From: Streptomyces caniferus
Lineage (GTDB): Bacteria > Actinomycetota > Actinomycetes > Streptomycetales > Streptomycetaceae
Assembly: GCF_009811555.1 (NCBI RefSeq)
Contig: NZ_BLIN01000005.1
Coordinates: 806,001-870,000 of the forward strand
DNA length: 64,000 bases
Direction: 5' to 3'
A program made the position numbers and the translations under genes. Positions 37,725 through 44,319 of this stretch are shown in pieces (position 1 is the first letter of the stretch; every line of letters begins with the position of its first letter). The notes under the pieces are model-generated. The model did no database searches. It was given only the letters and a program-made list of their open reading frames with translations, and was not told the DNA's origin.

Positions 37725-38612
37725 ATGAAGGACGTCATCACCGCCGGTGTCGACGGTACGCCCGAGTCCCTGTCCGCGATCGTGTGGGCGGCGCAGGAAG
37801 CCCGGCTGCGGCGTGCGCGCCTGCGGCTGCTGCACGCCTGGGTGCTGCTCGAGACGGAGCCGGAGCCGGTGTCCGGCCCCGTCGAGGAGGGGCACCAGAA
37901 CTACTGGCCCCATCGGATGATGGACGAGGCCGTGACCGCCGTGCGCGCCCGCTTCCCCGACCTCCCGGTGGATCCGGTCCTGGTCGCGAAGGACCCCGAG
38001 CAGGCCCTGCAGGAAGCCGCGGAACAGTCGGACCTGCTGGTCCTCGGCTCACGGGACCTGGGCCCGGTGTCCCGGTTCGCCCTCGGCGAGCTCGGTCTGA
38101 AGCTGATGGTGCACACCGACTGCCCCACCGTTCTGGTACGCGCCCGACGGGGCGCCAAGGCCGACGAGGCGGGCGGGGAGGGCGGGGAGGTGATGGTGGG
38201 GCTGAGCCTGCACGAGCCGTGCGAGGCGCTGCTCGCCTTCGCCTTCGACAGCGCCGCACGCCGTGGTGCCCCGCTGCGCGCCGTGCACGGCAGGCACCTG
38301 CCCTCGTACGCGTACAACCGGGGCGGCGGCGTGGAGCCGATCGCCGCCGAGGAGGCCGCGCAGGAGGCGCGGCAGGAGCTGACCGCGGCCCTGCAGCCGT
38401 GGCGGGAGAAGTATCCGGACCTGCAGGTGGACTCGCGGGTGATGATGGAGAGTCCGGCGCCCGCCCTGCTGCACAGCGCCGCGGACGCCGGGCTGCTCAT
38501 CGTCGGCCGGCGGCACCGGCACCGGCTGCTGCCGGGGCCCCGTATCGGCCATGTCGTCCAGGCGGCCGTGCACCACGCTCCGTGTCCGGTGGCCGTGGTG
38601 CCGCACGAGTGA
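37725..38612 (+). CDS. Universal stress protein, two tandem Usp domains
   Basis: This is a 295-residue protein with two Usp folds (about 1-145 and 155-295). Domain 1 starts ITAGVDGTPESLSAIVWA and has an ATP-loop-like LLVLGSRDLGPVSRFALGEL. Domain 2 ends LLIVGRRHRHRLLPGPRIGH, where the usual G-x2-G-x9-G-S pattern is less complete. ATG 37725 follows AAGGGAGCGAGG; earlier in-frame starts overlap the permease gene. Tandem Usp proteins mark hypoxia or dormancy responses in actinobacteria. A second copy is at 42485-43369. Confidence 0.88.
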   Translation: MKDVITAGVDGTPESLSAIVWAAQEARLRRARLRLLHAWVLLETEPEPVSGPVEEGHQNYWPHRMMDEAVTAVRARFPDLPVDPVLVAKDPEQALQEAAEQSDLLVLGSRDLGPVSRFALGELGLKLMVHTDCPTVLVRARRGAKADEAGGEGGEVMVGLSLHEPCEALLAFAFDSAARRGAPLRAVHGRHLPSYAYNRGGGVEPIAAEEAAQEARQELTAALQPWREKYPDLQVDSRVMMESPAPALLHSAADAGLLIVGRRHRHRLLPGPRIGHVVQAAVHHAPCPVAVVPHE

Positions 38613-38789
38613 CCGCGGACGGCGGAGTCCACGCTCTGAGACGGCCGGTGGCCGGCGCCATGACGCCCCGCGCCAGAAGGCGGATGATGACGGTGAGAGC
38701 GCATACCGGCGGGGGCCGGCTGCCGAGGGCACGACGGCTCCCCGCGCGGCCCGAAGGCGGCCGCTCCCGGTAGAAGGCAGAGGTGAGCC

Positions 38790-39089
38790 ATGGCAACGAC
38801 AGTCGAGTGGCCCGTCCGTCTGTACCTCTTCGAGGAGGACGGAACGACCAAGGCACGCGTGGTGCTCCGGACCGGAACCACCACCCTCACCGGGCACGGC
38901 ACGGCCCGGTGCAGCCCCGAGGACAGGGACGTACCGGAGATCGGGGACGAGATCGCGGCCGGGCGCGCGATGCGGGACCTCGCCGGACAGTTGCAGCGGG
39001 TGGCGGACGTCGATCTCGAAGGCGTGGGTGCCGCGCCGCCCCGGCACGGGCATCGCGCCGCCTACGGCTGGGCCGACGCGATGGCGTGA
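38790..39089 (+). CDS. DUF1876 small protein (Rv2632c/Rv1738-like)
   Basis: This is a 99-residue protein with the DUF1876 (dsRBD-like fold) pattern: VEWPVRLYLFEEDGTTKARV, then LTGHGTARCSPEDRDVPEIG, then ELAAARAL-type helix (AAGRAMRDLAGQLQRVADVD). M. tuberculosis Rv1738, a relative, is induced in hypoxia. It stands between a universal stress protein and nicotinate phosphoribosyltransferase genes, which fits a stress context. An AGAGGTGAG purine stretch precedes the ATG. Confidence 0.85.
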   Translation: MATTVEWPVRLYLFEEDGTTKARVVLRTGTTTLTGHGTARCSPEDRDVPEIGDEIAAGRAMRDLAGQLQRVADVDLEGVGAAPPRHGHRAAYGWADAMA

Positions 39090-39152
39090 GTCCGGTGCGG
39101 GCGCCGTCGCGCGGCCGAGCGGTGGTACGGCGCTCCGTGGAAGGAGTCGGCC

Positions 39153-40499
39153 ATGTCGGATGCGACGCTCACCGACCTGTACGAAGTGACCATGGCCCTC
39201 TCGTACCTCCATGAGGGCATGACGGAGCCGGCCACGTTCAGCTGCTTCGTACGGACCCTGCCGCCGGACCGGGGCTTCCTGATCGCCGCCGGGGCCGAGA
39301 CGGTACTCGACTTCCTCTCCGGCTTCGCCGTCGGACGCGAGGATGTCGAGGTGTTCGCGCAGGCACTGCAACGGCCGGCCCGGGAGCTGGCCCCGCTGCT
39401 GGGGATGCGCTTCACCGGGGAGGTCCGGGCCGTGCCGGAGGGCCGGGTCGTCCTGGCCGGTGAACCGCTGCTGGAGATCACCGCTCCGCTGCCGCAGGCG
39501 CAGTTCGTGGAGTCGTACGTGCTCAATCACCTCACCCATCAGACGACCCTCGCGTCCAAGTGCGTCCGCTGCGTGCTCGCCGCACGGGGGAGCTCCGTCG
39601 TGGATTTCTCGCTGCGGCGGACACACGGCACCGCGGCCGCCTGCCAAGTGGCGCGGCTGGGTGCCATGACGGGCTTCGCGGGCACCAGCAATGTGGCGGC
39701 GGCCCACGCCGAGGATCTGGCGGCGGTCGGCACGATGGCGCATTCGTACATCGAGGCTTTCGGGGACGAGGAAGCGGCGTTCACCGCGTTCGCGCTCTGC
39801 CATCCCGGGCCGGTGACCTTCCTGGTCGACACCTATGCCACCGAGTCCGGCGTCGCGGCGGCCGCCCGGGTGCTGAACGCGCTGGGGCGCGGTGACGGGG
39901 CGGCCATCCGGCTGGACAGCGGTGACCTGGCAGAACTGGCCTTCCGCGCCCGTACGATCCTGGACAACGCGGGGCTGCCGCAGGTCCGCATCGTCGCCAG
40001 CGGCGGGCTGGACGAGTTCGCCGTGCACGATCTGGCGCAGGCGGGCGCGCCGATCGACGTCTACGCCGTGGGCACCAGCGTCGGGGTGAGCGCCGACGCT
40101 CCCACGCTGGATTCGGCGTACAAGCTCGTCGCCTACGACGGCCGCCCCCTGATGAAGCTGTCGCCGGCGAAGACGACCGCACCGGGCCGCAAGCAGGTCT
40201 TCCGCCGGCCCGGGTGCCACGATGTGATCGGCCTGGCCGACGAGCCGGTCCCGCCGGGCAGCACGCCGCTGCTGGAGACGCTGATGCGCGGGGGCGAGCG
40301 CTGCGCACCGCGCGGCCGCCCCGAGGACGCCCGGCGGCGGGTGGTGGCGGATCTCGCGGAGCTGCCCGCGTCCGCCCGGCGCATCCGGTCGCCACAGGCC
40401 GTGCGGGCGAAGGTCTCCAGGCGGCTGGCCGTCCTGACCGAGCACGTCCGGCGGCGGATCGAGCGCGAGGCGCTGGCCCCGTTCGGCTCGCACGCCTGA
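39153..40499 (+). CDS. pncB: Nicotinate phosphoribosyltransferase
   Basis: This is a 448-residue NAD-salvage enzyme that joins nicotinate to PRPP with ATP. The amino terminus (TLTDLYEVTMALSYLHEGMT) and the motifs SKCVRCVLAARGSSVVDFSL, RRTHGTAAACQVAR and AIRLDSGDLAELAFRARTIL are typical. The RRTHG histidine is the phosphorylated residue region. GGAAGGAG lies seven bases before the ATG. A T-tract hairpin follows directly at the stop. The gene is grouped with ppk2 and stress proteins; M. tuberculosis pncB2 is similarly in a hypoxia regulon. Confidence 0.93.
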   Translation: MSDATLTDLYEVTMALSYLHEGMTEPATFSCFVRTLPPDRGFLIAAGAETVLDFLSGFAVGREDVEVFAQALQRPARELAPLLGMRFTGEVRAVPEGRVVLAGEPLLEITAPLPQAQFVESYVLNHLTHQTTLASKCVRCVLAARGSSVVDFSLRRTHGTAAACQVARLGAMTGFAGTSNVAAAHAEDLAAVGTMAHSYIEAFGDEEAAFTAFALCHPGPVTFLVDTYATESGVAAAARVLNALGRGDGAAIRLDSGDLAELAFRARTILDNAGLPQVRIVASGGLDEFAVHDLAQAGAPIDVYAVGTSVGVSADAPTLDSAYKLVAYDGRPLMKLSPAKTTAPGRKQVFRRPGCHDVIGLADEPVPPGSTPLLETLMRGGERCAPRGRPEDARRRVVADLAELPASARRIRSPQAVRAKVSRRLAVLTEHVRRRIEREALAPFGSHA

Positions 40500-40515
40500 G
40501 CCCCCGGGGGCTTTT
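40499..40515 (+). terminator. Intrinsic terminator with T-tract after pncB
   Basis: The self-complementary AGCCCCCGGGGGCT (40499-40512) begins in the stop codon region of pncB and is followed by TTTT. T-tract terminators are uncommon in this window. It separates pncB from ppk2, whose start is only about 20 bases further on. Confidence 0.55.
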
Positions 40516-40532
40516 CTCCGTACCGTCGTCGT

Positions 40533-41366
40533 ATGGCGGACAAGCAGGACGGCAACGGCCCCCGGAAGCTGGCGCGGCCGCGCTACGAGCGGGAGCTGTA
40601 CCGGCTGCAGACGGAGCTGGTGAAGCTCCAGGAGTGGGTGCGCACCGAGGGCGCCCGCATCGTTGTGGTCTTCGAGGGGCGGGACGCGGCCGGCAAGGGC
40701 AGCACGATCAAGCGGGTCACCCAGTACCTCAACCCCCGGGTGGCACGGATCGTGGCGCTGCCGCGGCCCACCGAGCGGGAGCGCACCCAGTGGTACTTCC
40801 AGCGCTATACGGAGCACCTGCCCGCGGCGGGCGAGATGGTGCTGTTCGACCGCAGTTGGTACAACCGGGCCGGGGTGGAACGGGTCATGGGCTTCTGCAC
40901 ACCGGCCGAGCACCAGCGGTTCCTGCGGCAGTGCCCGGTGTTCGAGCGGATGCTGGTGGAGGACGGCATCCTGCTGCGCAAGTACTGGTTCTCGGTGAGC
41001 GACGAGACGCAGGAGCAGCGGTTCCGGCGGCGGCTGCAGGACCCCACCCGGCGCTGGAAGCTCTCGCCCATGGACCTGGAGTCGCTGACCCGCTGGGAGG
41101 AGTACTCACGGGCCAAGGACGAGATGTTCGTCCACACCGACATCGCGGAGTCACCGTGGTTCGTCGTCGAGAGCGACGACAAGCGCCGGGCCCGGCTGAA
41201 CATGATCGCCCATCTGCTGTCGACGGTGCCGTACCGCGACGTCACCCCGCCCGAGCTCACCCTGCCGCCGCGGCCACCGGCCACCGGATACCAGCGACCG
41301 CCCCGGGACCTGCAGACCTACGTTCCCGATCATGCGGCCGGTCTGGCGGACCAGGACACCCCCTAG
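40533..41366 (+). CDS. ppk2: Polyphosphate kinase 2
   Basis: This 277-residue PPK2-family enzyme transfers phosphate between polyphosphate and nucleotides. Walker A is EGRDAAGKGSTIK (G49-S57, Lys55) and the lid or Walker B region is MVLFDRSWYNRAGVERVMGF. The length and the single kinase domain fit class I, which makes ATP/GTP from NDPs. The TAG stop codon lies inside the CTAG/CCTAGG target duplication of the adjacent insertion sequence, yet the protein is complete. A usp gene was originally convergent with it. Confidence 0.93.
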   Translation: MADKQDGNGPRKLARPRYERELYRLQTELVKLQEWVRTEGARIVVVFEGRDAAGKGSTIKRVTQYLNPRVARIVALPRPTERERTQWYFQRYTEHLPAAGEMVLFDRSWYNRAGVERVMGFCTPAEHQRFLRQCPVFERMLVEDGILLRKYWFSVSDETQEQRFRRRLQDPTRRWKLSPMDLESLTRWEEYSRAKDEMFVHTDIAESPWFVVESDDKRRARLNMIAHLLSTVPYRDVTPPELTLPPRPPATGYQRPPRDLQTYVPDHAAGLADQDTP

Positions 41367-41367
41367 G

Positions 41368-42419
41368 TGTATTGATCACGAGCGTTGTTAACGCTGGCTG
41401 GGCTTGATCATGGCGAAGACCTCCGGTGTGGTGGAGCTGTCTAGGACTGCACCGCACGGAGGTCTTCGTGTCCCACCGTAATGCCCGGCTGACCGTTCAC
41501 GGCAGGCGGCTGCTGGTCGAGCGCGTCCGTTCCGGGCGCCCCATCGCGCACGTCGCCGCCGAGATGGGCATCTCGCGGCCCACCGCCCACAAGTGGCTGC
41601 GTCGCTGGAGAACGCAGGGCGAGGCCGGGCTGCACGATCGTCCCAGCCGGCCGCACACGACACCGCACCGGACTCCTCTCGCGGTAGAGGACCAGGTATG
41701 CCGGTTGCGGCAAGACCGGAAGCTGGGCCCGGCTCGCATCGCACCGATCCTGGGCCTGCCGGCCTCGACCGTCCACCGGGTCCTGGCCCGGCACGGCCTG
41801 AACCGCCTCGCCTTCCTCGACCGGCCCACCGGCCAGGTCATCCGCCGCTACGAACGCAGCAGGCCCGGCGAGCTCGTCCACGTGGACGTGAAGAAACTCG
41901 GCCGCATACCCGACGGCGGGGGCTGGCGCATCCACGGCCGTGCCGCCTGCCCCGACCGCCGCCGCACCACAGGCTTCGACTACATCCACTCCGCAGTCGA
42001 CGACCACAGCCGCCTCGCCTACAGCGAAGTCCACCGGGACGAGAAAGCCGCCACCTGCGCGGCCTTCCTGCAGCGGGCCGCAGCCTTCTTCGCCGCCTGC
42101 GGCATCCTGCGCATCGAACGTGTCCTGACGGACAACGCCTGGCCCTACCGCAAGAGCTTCGCCTGGCGTCAGGCGCTTGCAGATCTCGGCGCGGCCGGCA
42201 AGCTCACGCGCATCTACCGGCCGCAGACCAATGGCAAGGTCGAACGCTTCAACCGCACCCTGCTCGACGAATGGGCCTACCTACGGCCCTACACCAGCAA
42301 CGACGAACGAACCGCCGCACTGGACACCTTCCTGCACAGCTACAACCATCACAGGTGCCACACCGCACTCGGAGGCAAGTCACCCATCAGCCGCGTGAAC
42401 AACCCTGCGGGTCAATACA
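41368..42419 (+). mobile_element. IS481-family insertion sequence, complete, 1052 bp
   Basis: The left end TGTATTGA (41368) and right end TCAATACA (42419) are the start of imperfect inverted repeats matching at 21 of the first 27 positions. The flanks carry a target duplication, CCTAGG, at 41362-41367 and 42420-42425. If the outer G and C are counted as element ends, the duplication is CTAG instead. One transposase gene of 318 codons fills the element. The intact ends, duplication and open frame indicate a recent, possibly active copy. Confidence 0.88.
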
Positions 42420-42424
42420 CCTAG
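41468..42424 (+). CDS. IS481-family transposase
   Basis: This is a 318-residue DDE transposase. An amino-terminal HTH (RPIAHVAAEMGISRPTAHKW) is followed by the catalytic core with GELVHVDVKKLG (first Asp), VLTDNAWPYR (second Asp) and NGKVERFNRTL (Glu). GTG 41468 is the likely start. The stop codon is unusual: the last codon spans the right IS end, and the TAG comes from the CTAG target sequence outside the element, so termination depends on the insertion site. Confidence 0.92.
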   Translation: MSHRNARLTVHGRRLLVERVRSGRPIAHVAAEMGISRPTAHKWLRRWRTQGEAGLHDRPSRPHTTPHRTPLAVEDQVCRLRQDRKLGPARIAPILGLPASTVHRVLARHGLNRLAFLDRPTGQVIRRYERSRPGELVHVDVKKLGRIPDGGGWRIHGRAACPDRRRTTGFDYIHSAVDDHSRLAYSEVHRDEKAATCAAFLQRAAAFFAACGILRIERVLTDNAWPYRKSFAWRQALADLGAAGKLTRIYRPQTNGKVERFNRTLLDEWAYLRPYTSNDERTAALDTFLHSYNHHRCHTALGGKSPISRVNNPAGQYT

Positions 42425-42488
42425 GGCCTGTCTTCAAAGTCCCGCCTGCCTTGCGGGCGAACGACGGGACTTTGACGACAGGCCCTAG
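42421..42488. mobile_element. MITE-like 68-bp inverted-repeat element flanked by CTAG
   Basis: The two 24-base arms (42421-42444 and 42465-42488) match at 23 of 24 positions, each ending in CTAG, around a 20-base centre. The inner arm begins GGCCTGTC, like terminal repeats of some streptomycete insertion sequences. The CTAG at both ends looks like a target duplication. It abuts the IS481 element at its left CTAG. The right CTAG supplies the stop codon of the minus-strand usp gene. As RNA it would also be a strong bidirectional terminator. Confidence 0.6.
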
Positions 42489-43369
42489 TCCCGGCGGCGT
42501 GGCGTCGGCTCGGCAGGCTGCGGGACGACGGCCACGGGGCAGGCGGCGTGGCAGAGCGCGGTGTGCGCCACCCGGCCGGGCTGCAGGCCGAAGTGCCCCC
42601 GGCGGCGCTGGGCCGCGACCACCAGCAGATCCGCGGCGGCGGCGCGGTGCACCAGCACCTTGTGCGCCGGGCCCTCGACCAGGGCGCGGCGCACCCGCAC
42701 CTCAGGATGCGCCGCGGCCGCCTCCGCCAGAGCGGTATCGAGCAGCGCGGAGGCCCGTTGCTCGTCGGCGCCCTCGGGGAGCGGCGGATCGTCCGCCGTC
42801 CCGTGTGCCGCGTGGCGCCAGGCACAGACCGCCTGCAGGGTGCAGCGGCGGGCCTCGGCCTCGCGGAAGGCGAAGCGGACGGCCGCCATCTCGCCGGCCG
42901 GGTCGGTGACGCCCAGGAGGATGCGCTCATGCGTGCCCGCGAGCCCGGCCGGGTCGCCGCGTACCACGATCACCGGGCACCGGGCGCGGGCGGCGACGGT
43001 CAGGCTGACCGACCCGAGCAGCAGTCCGGTGATCTCTCCGAGTCCCCGCGCCCCCAGGACCAGCACCGATGCATGGAGGGCCTCGTTCAGCAGGGCGGTG
43101 ACCGCGTCATCGGCCAGTACCTCGCCGGAGACCTCGATGTCCGCCTGCCGGTGGCGGGCGTGTGCGGCGGCGGACTCCACGATGTTCTCCGCGAGCACCT
43201 GCTCGCCGGGGCGCTCCGGGCCCGGCGCCGTGCCCTCGTAGCGCTCCCACCGGGAGGCATGGACGATCCGCAGCGGGAGGCCGTGGCGCGCCGCCTCGTC
43301 CACCGCCCAGTCCAGCGACCGGAACGCGGCATCCGATCCATCGGTTCCGACGGTCAGCGGATGCTCCAT
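42485..43369 (-). CDS. Universal stress protein, two tandem Usp domains
   Basis: This is a 294-residue protein with Usp folds at about 1-145 and 150-285. Domain 1 starts HPLTVGTDGSDAAFRSLDWA and has the ATP motif VLVLGARGLGEITGLLLGSV followed by SLTVAARARCPVIVV. Domain 2 contains DLLVVAAQRRRGHFGLQPGR. ATG 43369 was chosen with AAGGAG nine bases upstream; an ATG three codons earlier touches that site. Its TAG stop is formed by the right CTAG of the MITE-like element. The gene is convergent with ppk2 and divergent from the HAD gene. Confidence 0.88.
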   Translation of the reverse strand: MEHPLTVGTDGSDAAFRSLDWAVDEAARHGLPLRIVHASRWERYEGTAPGPERPGEQVLAENIVESAAAHARHRQADIEVSGEVLADDAVTALLNEALHASVLVLGARGLGEITGLLLGSVSLTVAARARCPVIVVRGDPAGLAGTHERILLGVTDPAGEMAAVRFAFREAEARRCTLQAVCAWRHAAHGTADDPPLPEGADEQRASALLDTALAEAAAAHPEVRVRRALVEGPAHKVLVHRAAAADLLVVAAQRRRGHFGLQPGRVAHTALCHAACPVAVVPQPAEPTPRRRD

Positions 43370-43554
43370 CGCCCCCATCTCCTTCCGCTCGTCGGCGAAG
43401 AGGCCGTACTGCCACCGTCGCACCGCGGCCCGGCGCGCGCAGGGGACGGAGGGCGCCGGGCCGCGGACCAGGGCGGGAGACCGGGTGCGGCGCGCCCCCG
43501 GCCCCCGGCCGTGGTGCCATGGAAGGGACACACCGACGAACGGAAACCGTCACC

Positions 43555-44319
43555 ATGAGCGGCGCGCCGTACCTGGCCGCTTGTCTGCACTCGCTGCGGG
43601 CCGTGGTCCTCGACACCGACGGGGTCATCATCGACTCCGCCCCGACGCATGCCGCGGCCTGGAAGGGCGCCTTCGACGCGTGTCTGGCGGCCGCGGGCGG
43701 CCGGCGCCCCTTCGACCCGGTGGACGACTATCTGCGCTATGTCGACGGCCGGTCCCGGCAGGACGGGGCCGCCGCTTTCCTGCGCGCACGAGGTCTCGAC
43801 CTGCCGCCCGGCACGCCGGACGATCCGCCGGGCACGGACACCGTCGGCGCCGTCGCGGCCCGTAAGGACGAGCTGTTCACCGCGAGCCTGCGGACCACCG
43901 CCGTCACCACCTGGCCGGGCACCGTGCGGCTGCTGCGGGTGCTGCGGGACCTGGGGGTGCCGTGCGCCGCCGTCTCGGCGTCCCGCCATGCCGGCGAGCT
44001 GCTGGCCGCGGCCGGGGTCCTCGAACTCCTCGGGGCGGTGGTGGACGGCAACGAGGCGGGCCGGCTGCACCTGCCGGGCAAACCGGACCCGGCGCTCTTC
44101 CTGGAAGCGGCCCGGCGACTCGGTTTCCCGGCACAGGACACGGCCGTGGTGGAGGACGCGCTCGCCGGTGTCGAGGCCGGCCGCCGCGGCGGATTCGGCC
44201 TGGTGGTGGGCGTGGACCGGACGGCAGGTCCGTACAGTGCCACCGCCCTGCGCCGCCGTGGCGCCGATGTGGTCGTGGCCGACCCCGGCGAGCTGCTGAC
44301 GTCCGGGGAGGAGGGGTGA
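43555..44319 (+). CDS. HAD-superfamily hydrolase, beta-phosphoglucomutase-like
   Basis: This is a 254-residue HAD protein. The nucleophile motif is VVLDTDGVIIDSAPTHAAAW near residues 14-33, with the second Asp as general acid. The Thr/Ser motif (CAAVSASRHAGELL) and Lys motif (LPGKPDPALFLEAARRLG) follow, with AVVEDALAGVEAGRRGGFG as the acidic metal motif. This pattern is that of beta-phosphoglucomutase relatives. The stop codon overlaps the GTG start of the GH65 gene, so the pair would release and isomerise beta-glucose 1-phosphate. M. tuberculosis Rv3400-Rv3401 has the same pairing. Confidence 0.88.
   Translation: MSGAPYLAACLHSLRAVVLDTDGVIIDSAPTHAAAWKGAFDACLAAAGGRRPFDPVDDYLRYVDGRSRQDGAAAFLRARGLDLPPGTPDDPPGTDTVGAVAARKDELFTASLRTTAVTTWPGTVRLLRVLRDLGVPCAAVSASRHAGELLAAAGVLELLGAVVDGNEAGRLHLPGKPDPALFLEAARRLGFPAQDTAVVEDALAGVEAGRRGGFGLVVGVDRTAGPYSATALRRRGADVVVADPGELLTSGEEG

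Noticed and set aside
42434..42475. DosR/DevR-type box in the MITE (AAAGTCCCG...CGGGACTTT)
   Set aside because: The two halves are the distant arms of the inverted-repeat element, far wider than a 20-base regulator box.
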